A program made the position numbers and the translations under genes. Shown piece by piece: positions 18,017 to 29,385 of a stretch of 64,000 nucleotides of DNA. Positions within the stretch are counted from its first letter, which is position 1. Each line of letters starts with the position of its first letter. Origin of the DNA: Diploptera punctata (taxonomy: Eukaryota; Arthropoda; Insecta; Blattodea; Blaberidae); assembly GCA_030220185.1 (NCBI GenBank), contig JASPKZ010007538.1:427501-491500 (forward strand). Reading direction: 5' to 3'. The notes below the pieces were generated by a model, which was not told where the DNA came from, did no database searches, and saw only the letters and a program-made list of their open reading frames with translations.

Positions 18017-19914
18017 CAGTGCACAACACTGAAATTTGCACCTGACAAAAAGTATATGTTTCTAACATACTTTTATGCCCTGATTTCTAAACTGAAATCC
18101 CTTTTTTCGTTATCACCTACGGTTTAAAAGTAATCGCCGATTTATGATTATACTAGCGGCCCGACCGAGTGCATAGTAGCGGGCTATTGTATACATAATC
18201 TATTGAACCCTTGATCCTGAAGAAGAAGCATATGACAACACATTATTACTGGGAAAGAAACAAATACAGCCTAATGGGTGGTCTGTTTCAATTTATGAGC
18301 CCTATATATGGCTTGGCAGATTGCATAGTGTAGCAGATTATATGTTTACACAATTTATTTTATTAGGTCTCTTAATCTCCCCACTATTATTGTTGAAGCA
18401 GAGTGCAAAAACAGTAATTTTAAAATATATTTTATCTTCTAAGGGATCTCAGTTTAACAAAAGTCATTCGGAAATATTAGGCTCTCTGTTACAGAACTGG
18501 TATTTGTTTGAGCCCAATATAAAAATAACTTATATGAGACGTGAAAACTCTTTGAATGAACTTGTCTATTGTAATGATGTTGATGGACTAATGGAACAAT
18601 TGAGTGGTAAAATTTGCAATCCACAAGAATGGCGCCTTTTCATAGATTCTTCCAAGTTAAGTTTAAAGGCTGTGTTGTTACATAATTGTAATGTTTACCA
18701 TTCTGTGCCTATACCTATTGCTCATACTATTCATATGAAAGAAACGTGCCAAATATGAATTTGTTTTTAAAAATTGTTAACTTCACAAAATACGGATGGA
18801 AAATATGTGGAGATCTTAAAATCATAGGGATAAGCCTTGGAATGCAGAGTGGTTTCACCAAGTTTTGTTGCTTTTTATGCGAGTGGGACAGTCGAGCTAA
18901 ACAAAAACATCATGAAGTAAGAGAGTGGCCTCTAAAGGATGCTTTGCTACCAGGGGACAAGAGTATTAAACACCAACCATTAGTTAAGAAAGAAAACATA
19001 TTGCTGCCAACCTTTCACATTAACCTAGGCTTAATGAAACATTTTGTTAAGGCTCTAAACAAAAAATGCTAAAAGTTTTCTGTATTTGAAACAAAAAATT
19101 CCAAGAATTAGTGAAGGTAAATTGAAGGAAGGTATTTTTATTGGCCCACAAATTCGTGAAGTGATGCAAGACAAGAAGTTTGATGACGTGCTAGAGGACA
19201 GTATGAGAAAGCAGCATGGGTTGGATTCAAGACAGTGTGTGCTAATTTTCTGGGAAATGTAAGTGCCGAAAACTACCAAGAAATTATTGAGAACATGCTA
19301 AAGACATATAAAAACTTGGGGTGTAATAATATGTCATTGAAAATACATTTCCCACATTCCCACCTGAACTTCTTTCCTCCCAACCTGGGGGCCGTCACCG
19401 ATGAACACGGAGAACGTTTTCATCAAGACATATCTGTCATGGAAAGAAGATACAGAGGGCAATGGTCACCCAGCATGTTAGTTGATGACTATTGTTGGCA
19501 GCTAATTAGGTATGTTCCTGATGTTGTCCACAAGCAAAAATGTTTTCAGAAAATCTTTTTAGAATGTGAGTAAAATAAAAATGTTTTTTTAATTTGTCTA
19601 TACTTTTTTCATGACAAATCAGAAAATTTGTGACTAAGTCTTTCCGAAAGTTATTTAGTATATACAATTCTTTCTTAATAATCCTTGCATTTACAAAAAA
19701 TAACATAAGGAATTACCAGAATATTGAAATTAGTTATTATGTTCTGTCATTTTCTTTTTGGATTTGTAGGGAAATTTTCAATCACGTTTCCTGCAAAAAT
19801 GGTACCTGATAGAAAATGTTGGATTTCAGATCTGAATCCATCATAGGTTAAATAAATATGATCACCTATTTTCATTCAAGTGCAAAAAAAAAGATTGAAA
19901 TTTGTTGTCCAGTG
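18017..19914 (+). mobile_element. CACTA/Chapaev-like DNA transposon in F1
   Basis: The ends CAGTGCACAACACTGAAATT (18017-18036) and the complement CACTGGACAACAAATTTCAA (19914-19895) are imperfect inverted repeats starting CASTG. Outside them the host sequence reads AAATGA and TAATGA, so the duplication is short and not exact. The CASTG ends and the encoded protein type point to the CACTA-Mirage-Chapaev group, but this is by resemblance only. Confidence 0.5.
18290..19574 (+). pseudogene. Putative transposase of the element, frameshifted
   Basis: Three overlapping open stretches (18321-18758, 18746-19072 and, after frame changes, 19075-19573) form one protein. Features include WRLFIDSSKLSLKAVLLHN, a CFLCEWDSRAK segment, LLPTFHINLGLMKHFVKAL, GPQIREVM, SLKIHFPHSHLNFFPPNLGA and GERFHQDISVMERRYRGQW. 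This set of motifs recurs in uncharacterised insect and cnidarian proteins that I associate with transposons. At least two frameshifts make it inactive. The chemistry and catalytic residues are not assigned here. Confidence 0.55.
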
Positions 19915-20040
19915 TAATGAACAGATTCCTTTGAACTACACATTTGATAATTGTGTGTTCAATATTGTGTTTTTAAATAATGATTTTATTGGGTTGTTTC
20001 CTAAAAAAATAAAGTAATAACCTATAGTGTTGGTTATAAT

Positions 20041-22172
20041 TAGGAAACGGATTTTTATGTGCTTAAAAACTTTAAAATATCTTATTTTATATGTAGTAAA
20101 AAGGGGAAAATATGTTATAAAAATGCAAAAATATTTTGTTTCATTACTACAAAATCTTAAAATATTTATTATAAAAATCACTCACCATTCATGCTGAGAA
20201 CCTGGTGGGTTAAATAAACTTGCTGTTTCAATGAACTATGAAAACTTTCTTCACGTTTCCCATCATAAAGCGATGTTGGTTGTCTCGGAACAATGCACGA
20301 TACCGGGAGAAGGCCGTTCACATCACAGAAGATACCGTTGAATATTTCATTAAAGGAATGTCACTGACACACATTTTCAATTTCTCCAATGTCTACTTGC
20401 CCTTCCAAAACTTTGGCAATTTTAAACATAGTATGAAATCTATAATTTTTTCGAACACGCTTTCATATTTCTGTTTAATAGCTTCTACTTTGGGACCTTT
20501 GAGTGAATTAAATTTTTTCTTAATGTTATTCACCTCATTAATTTTCTCAGTCAATAAGATGGTTGATGCCTCTAATTTTTTTATAATGACAACAAATCCA
20601 AATTTGCAGATACGTAAGATAATTAATTTTTTAATGTACTGTTCTTAAGTAAATTCTGAAGAATTTCAATTAATGAAGCGTCATCTTTATTTAGTTCATC
20701 TACCACAGATTTTAAAATTTCAAAATTGTTTACATAATATACTACTGCTTCTAACTATGTCCCCCAATGGGTCTAGGTGGAAGTACAAAATCTGGACAAG
20801 TCAATTCTTGTTGGTGCTTTAACAAACATTTTTTCCCCCGTTTAAAATTAATTTGTCCACTTCTGGATACAATGTCCGTACCTGCTCACATACTCTGTGT
20901 AAACCATATACTATACAAGTTACATGTATCGTGGTAGGGAAGCTTACAGAAAGATCTTCTGCTGCCTTTTCATATACGGGGCAGCATCTGTAAGTAAGAG
21001 TGAAACATTATCAAATTTCACCCTGTTTGGCCATTGAATAAGCGGGCCATTGTTACATGATTTGATGTTGATATTTCTCTGCATGCTAATAGAAAAAACT
21101 GCTTGGAAACTATTTCATTATTTTCTAGCACACCTATCACAACATTTCCCACTTTCCTACCACTAGAATCCGGTGATTCGTCCATGCTTACCCATATTCT
21201 TTTTATTATTTTCACATTCTGCTCTGATCTTTCCTAGCATTTCCTCATAACATGCAGGGAGACATAAAATTTTCTTAATGTCGATTCTTCTGGTGTTACA
21301 AAATTAGTGTATTTTGTAAGCAAATCTTTAAGCACTGGACTTTTCAACTTATATAGAGGAATATAACATGAAATAAAAGTTTTGCATAAATCTGCATAAT
21401 ATTTGGAACTTTTTAAAACTGGGATCTGTGTAGAGGAAGCTACTTCACCTAGAAGAATTTGTCTGGAGGTTGCACGTGAAGCGACCATTTGATGTGTACT
21501 ACCTGTTAAATTGCTTGAGATTGCTGTTCGCATTTACAGATTTCCCACATTTTTGACAGAATAGAAGTTTACCATTGCTTGTAAAAATTCCTCTAAATTC
21601 AACATTGTATTGCTGCAAAAGTGAATTAAAACTTGTCTATACTTTTGGCATTATAACACCTATCCAGCACTGACTGCAAGTATTAGAGTTGAGTGCATCA
21701 CATCAGCCGTTATCGTAAGTGAGGGATTCCCCACTAACTGAGAGACTGGAAGCCAGCATGTGCAGTCAAGGTCATGTCATGATGCAATACTTTATGAACA
21801 GAATCCATACACATTGTGATTTCATGAATTTGATAAAATATATATTTTTATTAAATTTTAAAATTAGAACAAAGAGGAAATAAATTAATGCATTGAATAT
21901 ATAAAAAAAAATGTAATAATATAGAATTGGCCTATTTCTGGAGAAAACCCCAATAAACTGTGGAAAATTGTCGAAAAATTAACAAAAATATGTATTTTGG
22001 TAGAATTTTTGAAAATATTTATCTACATAAAAGTAAATCGAAAATATGTGTTTTTATGTTAAATAAAATATGGTATATCTGTTCTAAAGTTTCATCTAGA
22101 ACAATGAACTCAATTTGAGATGTCTATCTCCAAGCAAGAAAAATATTTATTTACATCAAAATCAGTTCCCTA
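20041..22172 (-). mobile_element. hAT transposon with CGBP1-like transposase
   Basis: Inverted ends TAGGAAACGGATTTTTATGT (20041-20060) and TAGGGAACTGATTTTGATGT (22172-22153) are flanked by GTTATAAT (20033-20040) and ATTATAAT (22173-22180), a 7-of-8 match to the 8-bp duplication expected of hAT. The transposase is on the minus strand. It lies within F1, close to the CACTA-like insertion. Confidence 0.75.
20390..21640 (-). pseudogene. hAT transposase (CGBP1-like), broken
   Basis: Minus strand, in order: a zinc-finger-like LLFCQKCGKSVNANSNLKQ (about 21520-21580), then RQILLGEVASS and YYADLCKTFIS (21234-21533), KRIWVSMDESPDSSGRKVGN and STSNHVTMARLFN (21018-21215). Degraded downstream sequence to about 20390 includes KIAKVLEGQV-like text. 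The DE(S)PD region is the RNase-H-like core with the first catalytic Asp. Several frameshifts and stops separate the parts. No hAT dimerisation tail is seen. Confidence 0.65.
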
Positions 22173-22530
22173 ATTATAATATACAGTTTGATGTGTTTAA
22201 TTTTTCCTCGTTAGGGTGCATTCTTACAGTATTGCGATCTTAGTGGGTCATCTCTGATTGCAATCCTATTTGACAATAAACAATATGATCAAGTTGCAGT
22301 GAATAAACCTAACCATACATTTCTGATTTGTTTTTAAACATCGCCATTTACATTAAATATATAAATATTTTAGAATATGAGTAATTATATTTAAATAGTG
22401 ATTTTTGAGTAAACAGCTTATTTTTTTTTAAATTTTATTTGTTAAATAGTCCTAACAAATACCACTCTTGGTTTCCAAATCTTCTAGATTATTTGGAAAT
22501 GACTCGTGGCATTGCTTATGATAAATTTTT

Positions 22531-23246
22531 AAGATATAAAAATCATGACTACCTCATTTCATTAATTGGAGTGTTCAGAACATCCTGTAAAAATTTCAGA
22601 CCCATGTTGTAAAAAATTATAGGAGAAGATAGATTGTGAATATAACAAAATGAACTTTATATAGAAATATAAAAAAATTAATTTTAAAGTTTTCATGCAT
22701 GTAAACGATGGCAATTTGAAAATAGACTATGAAAAGTCTGATCAGGTACCAGAAGATTTTGAATGATAGAAAATGCTAAACTTGACAGACCAGGAAGGCA
22801 ATGCCCTACTATTTTACCATTGTAGCTAAAGCCTCTATAGTGGGGAATTACATAGCACAGCCTGTTACTGTTTGGATCATTACAGGTTATAGGGTAGCGT
22901 CCCATAAGGGCTATTTGGTCAAAAGTTCAATATTTTATTATTGACCTTGACCCGAGCGGTTAGAGGCTATTGGTCGTGACAGTGAAAGTGCTATAATTAC
23001 AGACTAACGGGACTTCCGTTGAATATGATGAAGACATCTGTACTCTGGAACATTTATATGATCATAGAACACCATAAAACAAAAACAACTTTATTTAAAA
23101 TACATAAGTTATATCCAACCAAATAATTAAAAACTTCACCCAAACAGGACCATACATTATTTGGGCTAGGAAGCTATTGAGACGCCAATTTTGAGTGTGC
23201 CGAATTTGAATCTTTCCTAAAATAAGTAAGTCAACTATAATATTTG
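22531..23246. other. Intergenic, no feature recognised
   Basis: An ORF of 70 codons at 22693-22905 (minus) has no recognisable domain. The stretch 22920-23200 is moderately mixed in composition, without obvious repeats or open frames. Confidence 0.35.
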
Positions 23247-23379
23247 ATTTTAGGAAGTTATATTTTGAGGTTATTTTAATTATATTATTTTTAGTCTGGA
23301 CATCTTACCTCAATATTAATGTTCAAGAACAAATCAACATTAATATTGAGGTAAGATGTCCAGACTAAAAATAATATAA
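23247..23379. repeat. Solo PLE hairpin, main family, third copy
   Basis: Left arm ATTTTAGGAAGTTATATTTT through GTCTGGACATCTTACCTCAA, centre CAAGAACAAATC, right arm the exact complement ending in AGACTAAAAATAATATAA. As in the copy at 591, the right-hand unit starts at CAAGAAC right after TTAATGTT. The flanks share only AGTCAA and a TATATT-like block, so the duplication is weak. Confidence 0.75.
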
Positions 23380-24007
23380 GTCAAATATATTTTATCTAAA
23401 ACTTATTTAAGATGTTAAATTAGTTACTTTAATTATGTGCTTCAACCTTAGGTCTTTTTTATTCCTCTTTCTTAAGTTATTAAAATTTAACCAAATTAAT
23501 CTTCATTTTTAGCTTTCATCTTAAACTTCTTATATTTTGAAATTATCCACCAATTTTTTATGAGAATTAAAAATTATACTCACACATGAAGAGGGAAGTA
23601 TCATGGTCCTAAAGAAGCTGTAGTGAATACTTCTGTCCCCTACCTTCAGACTGACTTTTTTTGGTTAAAATTTAAGGGCATATATCTGATTTTTTTTCCA
23701 CTTTCTCATTTCCAAATTTTGTAGGAAACCCAGTTTTCTCTGAGTATTTTCCATCTTCCCTTGAACTTTCTAAATTACCTAAGATGGAAATAGTTCTGGA
23801 TCTTTCATAGTGGAAAGGTATATTTCGTTTACAGAGTTTATAAGTGTGATTGCCAAAAAGTTTAATTGTTTACTGGATTATATAAGCTTTCGTAAGTGTT
23901 TTCGTAGTTTTCCATAACATGTTGACACACATGAAATATATCCTGGTATGGTTTCGACAGCCATCAGGATATTTTATTATCAAATTTGTATTTGTTTTTT
24001 ATTACTT

Positions 24008-24054
<47 letters not shown>

Positions 24055-25440
24055 AATGTCCTTTAAGTATGACTAATTAGTATTTTTTAAGTGTGATATT
24101 ATTTATTTCCTATCTTTAGGTATGATAAATTAGTATATTTCTTTAACTATTATTAATATTTAATAGCTTTTTATTATTATTTTTGTTATGCCAACACTAG
24201 GGCCTAACTGCCATAATAATAACATACTATAAAAAAGCGATAAAGGATAGACACATATACATGTGTATTATATCAGGAAATAAGGAAAAAAAATGATCCA
24301 CACTGAAAAACATATTAGTTCATACGCATATAATATAAAAAACGCTAGTAAAAAGGCATATCTCTATATCCTGGATCAAAACCATGTCAAAAGATTCCAG
24401 AATTATTTGGTCAAGAAAGATGACCACATTAGATAAAGATAATGTAAGTTGCGCGATGTGAAAGTAGAACAAAGCTTTCCATTTTGACATAGATGAAGAT
24501 TTCAACTAGTTCATGAACTTTCCTCACCCAAATTTCCCCAATTAGAAACTTAAAATTTATCATATAAATATTCGCGATTTTTTTACCGAAGGCAGAAGGG
24601 CGGCGGACCAAACGCGGTCCCCCAGCAGGGGTGGCAGCTACGTTGGTAATATGTATCTTTTTATCATTCTTTGGTCATTTTCAGACTTAGAATTAAATAA
24701 GGGACCAAACGGTCCAAGTAACTTAGAATAACGAACAAAGTTGAATATTTTAAAATGATTGTTTTCTCTCTCTCTGAATTTTAACACTTTAATATTTTGA
24801 ATATTTTTGCGTTTGACAATGTGGCGATTTCAGCTGTTTTAAATAACTTGTTTTATATGTTGTTGATCTAATATTTCCTTATGTTTGAATTTATTTTAAT
24901 AAATATGTTAATTTTTCGTTTACTGTGTTTTAACATGTTTAAATGTGGAATTCATCCTCCAAAACCAAGGCCAACCGCTCGGGCCAAAGACCACTTAAAC
25001 AATGGTGGTCTTCACGCTATCAATACGGCGGGTCTTAACTGACGCCTCGTGTAATAATTTTCATTTTAAGTATGACCTATCGTTCCACAGCCATTTAAAT
25101 ATGACGCCATTATGCTATGTTCTAAGTGTTATAAGTTCACGAAACTTTTGCAATATGTTAAGAAAAGTACATTTTTTTTCCTGCAAAAAAATAAGAATTG
25201 TTTAAATTTAAAGGAAGTAACACTATGGGTCGAATGTTTGAACGCATTAGACAGTAAAAGGCGTTCTCTGCTGAATAAGTTTTATCCAAATACATTTTGC
25301 TTACTCAGAAATCAATTCATGCGATAATAATTGTAAGCTACCTGACGAGGTACCTTAAGATCATAGCTCAAGATAGAAACTTATAGTGAAAATCCCGAAG
25401 GGAACCGATGTAGTTTGAAACCTTTGCAGCTTTATCCAAG
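23380..25440. other. Intergenic AT-rich DNA with microsatellite
   Basis: No coding region is recognised. A compound (TA)n(TG)n microsatellite occupies 24008-24055. A small run of CT repeats lies at 24763-24775. ORFs of 60-71 codons here have no recognisable domains. Confidence 0.4.
24008..24055. repeat. (TA)n(TG)n microsatellite
   Basis: About eleven TA units followed by about eleven TG units in direct continuation. Confidence 0.95.
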
Positions 25441-25623
25441 ATGTCGGACCTTGAAAACATCGATCATGTTTTCGGTATACGCGGAGAAGAGGAATTTGAT
25501 AGAGTCTACCAAAGAATTCAACTGGAAGAACAGGAGAATCAGCGTAATATTGTGCGACGTTGTATATGGTATTATTTGCGGGACGCAAGCGTAAATGCGT
25601 TCCTCTATAGCAGACGAAAATAA
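25441..25623 (+). pseudogene. Short ORF, possible Harbinger-type N-terminus
   Basis: A 60-codon ORF begins MSDLENIDHVFGIRGEEEFD and ends with RRCIWYYLRDAS. The RDAS(N) ending resembles the N-terminal part of insect HARBI1-like transposases, which go on to a DDE domain that is not visible downstream. The local GC content is higher than in the surroundings. Alternatively it is an unrelated host-derived exon; the evidence is thin. Confidence 0.25.
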
Positions 25624-26185
25624 CAAAAATTGTTTTATCGCTGAGAATTCTGGGTAATTCGTTGCCAATTTTACGAAAACATCAACTTTCATGCATGACC
25701 GGTAAGTCGGCCGTTAATTCGATCTCAGCAATTGCTCATGGTGAATCAGCTCACCAGTGATTGGAAGTAATTTGAATAGAGACTAATGTATTTGCATATG
25801 ACCCATAGGTTTATTTTAATTATTATGAGTTACCTCATGTCTCAGCAATCTCTTGCCATTTGAATGCTACATTGAAACCAGGGTCTGCAAGAAAATGATA
25901 AAAAATATGAAGTGAGTCAGAAAAATCTTGCTCATAATAATTAACAAAAAATTTGTTAATTTTCATCCATTTCTCCTTTAACATATATAGTTAGAGATCT
26001 CAGGTTCAAATCCCAATTCAGGCATTAATTTTTATTTTAAAATAATACATTTTCATCTTTGGCTTTCTTATAACTTTCTATAAGTCATTTTGTGTCATTA
26101 ATCTTCAGTTTCTGAAAACCAAAATATTATAATCTATCCAAAATACAACCCACTCTTAACATAGATAAATATGTATTACTCTTCA
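25624..26185. other. Relic repeats before the 26-kb palindrome
   Basis: 25832-25858 and 25920-25950 form a loose hairpin (AATTATTATGAG and its complement) with an ACCTCAT motif, suggesting another decayed PLE end. A tRNA-like 3' half with GGTTCAAATCCC is at 25996-26030. Confidence 0.35.
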
Positions 26186-26194
26186 TATAATAAA

Positions 26195-26572
26195 GTTGAG
26201 AATTTTTACATTATGAGTTTTCTTAATAAAAATCAAATGAATTGTGAATTCTTCATCTATGTTTTTTAACACAGAGCTGCAGTATCGGAAAACATCATTC
26301 CCATCGTCAGCTGTTGTCACAACTGTCAGTTTTTCATTATGCCTGTAATTTTTAAACTGCCATCTGGTGTTGATTTGAGTTTCTGGACAAACCAAATTTG
26401 ATTACAAAGTTCTTCAAATCAACACCAGATTGCAGTTTAGAAAATTCCTGGCATAATGAAAAATTGACAGTCGTGACAACAGTTGACGATGGGAATGATG
26501 TTTCCCGATACTATAGTTCTGTGTTAAAAAACATAGATGTATGAGGTAAGAAGAATTCACAATTCATTTGAT
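26195..26572. repeat. Long PLE palindrome, family 2 (two hammerhead-like cores)
   Basis: An inverted repeat of about 180 bp per arm: AATGAATTGTGAATTCTTCA and the matching right arm ending GAAGAATTCACAATTCATTT. The left minus core is at 26275-26316 (CTGACGA, GGGAA/TTTCC, GATA). The right plus core is at 26480-26525 (TTGACGA, GGGAA/TTCCC, GATACTATAGT). Both have GATA in place of GAAA. The donor-like ATGAGGTAAG is 27 nt beyond the predicted cut. Confidence 0.65.
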
Positions 26573-26769
26573 TCTTATTATGTATTATTCTGTGCAAATT
26601 TGTTTGTTACTTCCATATTTTTATTGGCATTTTCTTTTGTTGTAGTAAAGAATAAGGGTTTGGATGGGTTCCACGAACATGTTTAAACCCTTTAAATTAC
26701 TGATTGTCCAATAAGCACTAAAAATTGTTGCAAGAAATACCATTACTGTTAATAGTCCACTAAAAGTTG
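26573..26769. other. Spacer before satellite
   Basis: AT-rich DNA with no recognised element; it borders the 47-bp tandem array. Confidence 0.4.
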
Positions 26770-27191
26770 TGATCTCTTAAATGCACAGGATGCAGCATAA
26801 ATCAGTTAAACAAAAATGATCTCTTAAATGCACAGGATGCAGCATAAATCAGTTAAACAAAAATGATCTCTTAAATGCACAGGATGCAGCATAAATCAGT
26901 TAAACAAAAATGATCTCTTAAATGCACAGGATGCAGCATAAATCAGTTAAACAAAAATGATCTCTTAAATGCACAGGATGCAGCATAAATCAGTTAAACA
27001 AAATGATCTCTTAAATGCACAGGATGCAGCATAAATCAGTTAAACAAAAATGATCTCTTAAATGCACAGGATGCAGCATAAATCAGTTAAACAAAAATGA
27101 TCTCTTAAATGCACAGGATGCAGCATAAATCAGTTAAACAAAAATGATCTCTTAAATGCACAGGATGCAGCATAAATCAGTTAAACAAAAA
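26770..27191. repeat. 47-bp tandem repeat, nine near-identical units
   Basis: The unit starts TGATCTCTTAAATGCACAGG, continues ATGCAGCATAAATCAGTTAA and ends ACAAAAA. Nine units follow without visible substitutions; one unit lacks a single A near 27001. Total length is 422 bp. The near-perfect identity indicates very recent amplification or homogenisation. There is no coding potential across it. Confidence 0.95.
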
Positions 27192-27510
27192 TGCTAATAT
27201 ATTATTTCCTGTAGCTTACAAACATCTATGCAAAAAACAACTATCGAATTTGTTCAAAATGACCATTGTATTATTAGGTAGTGTTTGAGATTACATTCTG
27301 AAGGTCCTGAATTCAAAACTAATCTGATTTCTTTCCTTACAACCATGTGAGTTATGACACATCCTGTATATTAATTGGACATCATTCTCGCAAAGTGGAA
27401 CCAAGCCACAAGATGACAAAAAAATGTAATTAAAATTAAATTTCAATAAAGAATTAGCAAATAAAAATTAACATTTACTTACTATAACCAATGTAAAGAG
27501 AAATATTTTT
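27192..27510. other. Intergenic, no feature recognised
   Basis: AT-rich, with no open frame or repeat identified. Confidence 0.35.
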
Positions 27511-27608
27511 TGCCTGAACCGGGAATTGAACCCTAAACCTTTCAGCTTTACATGCAGAACATTAGCACGTAAAGCTGAAGGTTCGGGGTTTAGTTCCCAG
27601 TTCAGGCA
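27511..27608. repeat. Tight tRNA-like palindrome
   Basis: The left arm TGCCTGAACCGGGAATTGAA is the complement of the right arm that ends GTTCCCAGTTCAGGCA. Each arm is the 3' half of a tRNA-like sequence with T-arm and anticodon stem (GTAAAGCTGAA). There is only a short spacer, so RNA from either strand would fold into one long hairpin. Confidence 0.8.
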
Positions 27609-28128
27609 AAAAAAAAAATGATCTCTCTACCATTGATTACAATAGTTTAGTTGTGTTCATTAATTTAATAATTTACTTGTTACTTCAACTAACACAACAT
27701 CAAAGTGCTTCTATTTGTGAGAAAGATGATAAGTCACATTTTTTAATTCTGGAATTTTATACATTTTTGTTGTTTGGTTCTTTCTGCAAAAAGAGAAACA
27801 TGGCATATTCCATCAGTGTTTTCGTACTTGGTTCATAGATGGCATAAGGATGCAGGGATGGGTTGGATTTTTTTTGCAGGACATGGAGCTATACTTGAGA
27901 AACAATAATATAACATATTTGAAGAGAAAAATTCTCACCCAGACCGAGACTCGTATATTTTCATGTTGAAGGTTGGTTCCTTTTTGGAGAATGTGGTTCA
28001 ACTGTTAAACTATAGGGAGTAGGAAAAGTCTGGAATATGGAAACATTTATGATTGAAAATGACATCTGCATTAAATGATCCGTTGACTTTAATAGAAGTA
28101 GATGCTATGTAACATTAATGTTTTGAAT
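27609..28128. other. Downstream of gene B, with partial tRNA-like arm
   Basis: 27905-27990 has GAAGAGAAAAATTCTC and AGACCGAGACTCG, a fragment of the tRNA-like repeat. The rest is probably the 3' flank of gene B. On the minus strand AATAAA overlaps the stop codon of gene B (28127-28132); other candidates further down were not resolved. Confidence 0.35.
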
Positions 28129-28382
28129 TTATTGCTCTACATAGTTTTCTTGTGCTTGCAAATTTGTTTCATCAGTTGGCACTTCAGCATCTGCTTGAGA
28201 CACTGCACTTGTACTCAAATGTTTGAATATAATGTCAGGCACTTTGATGTTGATGCGTTTAAAATCTACAGCGAGAGTTACTACAAGAACTGCATATGTC
28301 AAACAGAGAATCCATTCGCTGAAGGTGCTGGCGAGATACAGGGCTCTCCCAATGCCAGTCCATCCAGTTGAGTAGTTGGTCC
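28129..28382 (-). CDS. Host gene B (DRAM/TMEM150 family), last exon
   Basis: The acceptor GTTTGTTTTAG is followed by two bases that complete a Gly codon with exon 44075-44210, then 83 codons and TAA. Sequence features: TNYSTGWTG, then a transmembrane segment with ASTFSEWILCLTYAVLVV, the family's SEW motif, followed by DFKRINIKVPD and a polar C-terminal tail. DRAM/TMEM150 proteins are six-pass membrane proteins of lysosome or plasma membrane linked to autophagy in animals. This exon carries the sixth membrane segment and cytoplasmic tail. Confidence 0.85.
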
Positions 28383-28399
28383 CTAAAACAAACCGTGAT

Positions 28400-29010
28400 A
28401 ACTAACTCACTTGCACTATAAAACTCGTAGGTTCATGGCCACACAGACATCCCTACCCTGACCTAATGTTTTCTAATCATTCCCTGTATAATCTACTTTC
28501 CTCAAATCATAGTTAATGTTATTCTCCCACCTCATTCTTGGTCTACCAACTGGGCATTTTCCCTCTAGTTTTCCTGTGAGAAGCTTGCATGCCAACAGGC
28601 TTCCATGGTCTTCACGTAATTATTGGGACTACTTTTTTATTAACATGTTTACTTCGACATCTCTTTCTTCACTTAACGTCTTTCATTCCCCATTTATACC
28701 ACATGTCCTGCCCATCACAGTCTATGAGACTTAACTGTTCTTATTATTAAGTTATGTAGATGTTCTTATTATATCTGGCTTCCTATAAAGACCCTGTTAT
28801 GTAGTCTTCTCCATTCACCTGTCCATTTCTCTTTGGTCCAAAAATTTTCCTAAGAACTTCATTCTCAAATGCTCGTAATCTCCTTTCCTCCCTTAAAGTA
28901 AGAGTCCATGTTTAACTTCCATATACTGGTAGAATAATACTTTTATATATTTTCAGTTTTATTGAAAGGAGTTGAGATGTCAAGAGTCTCTGTAATATTT
29001 AATAGCACAA
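28400..29010 (-). pseudogene. RTE-like LINE, 3' fragment
   Basis: Same family as 15.8-16.4 and 56.9-59.6 kb: minus-strand reading gives the 3' end with the GRPR-type basic block and the KLKIYKSIILPVY-like region. Internal rearrangement is visible near 28600-28660. No RT core remains. Confidence 0.75.
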
Positions 29011-29274
29011 CCGTGTTTCTGTAATAAATTAAAGGCCAACTGAAGGGTAATGCTAAAAGCAATCAGAGTTATATTATGATAATTTTTGTATGGATTCTGG
29101 TGGAGGGATCTGCCTTAGCATTGAGATTGAAACATATATTGTGCTTTTCCCACCCATGGAATGAACGGGATGAAATCTAGTAAACTAATTTCTATTTAAT
29201 TTTAGGAAGTGATATTTTGAGGTTATTTTAATTATATTATTTTTAGGCTGATCATCTTACCTCAATATTAATGT

Positions 29275-29330
29275 TGATTTGTCCTTGGACATGTTTCAAA
29301 ACAATTCTGTTTTATCGTCAGCTTGTCCAG
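29275..29330 (-). ncRNA. Hammerhead-like core, PLE dimer C left
   Basis: Minus strand: CTGACGA, one extra T, stem II AAAACA/TGTTTT with loop GAAT, GAAACATGTC, predicted cut before CAAGGAC. Core bases are canonical. Stem III (ACATGT) is very short, as in PLE ribozymes that work as dimers. Stem I is poor. Confidence 0.6.
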
Positions 29331-29385
29331 ACTGGTTTGATTTATGTTGCACACCCTGGATGTCGATGTCAGCTCCATCCTGTGG

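Larger units (their letters stand above)
17806..22530 (+). repeat. F1 AT-rich repeat, split by two DNA transposons
   Basis: The pieces 17806-18016, 19915-20040 and 22173-22530 together match the uninterrupted F1 copies at 48.5-50.7 and 62.98-63.58 kb. It starts TATTTAACTCATGCCCCAAA, contains GGGTGCATTCTTACA, and ends with a hairpin TTTCCAAATCTTCTAGATTA and GGCATTGCTTATGAT. It has no coding sequence. Family copies have a short target duplication, so it is probably a non-autonomous DNA element. Confidence 0.65.

Noticed and set aside
20238..20648. 136-codon plus-strand ORF as a gene
   Set aside because: It is antisense to the degraded hAT transposase on the minus strand.
25441..25623. Host small protein gene
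   Set aside because: The ORF is only 60 codons with no splice or promoter support; a transposase N-terminus is somewhat more likely, so it was kept only as a low-confidence pseudogene.
26770..27191. CRISPR-like array
   Set aside because: The repeats are directly adjacent with no unique spacers, and the surroundings are eukaryotic; it is a simple tandem satellite.
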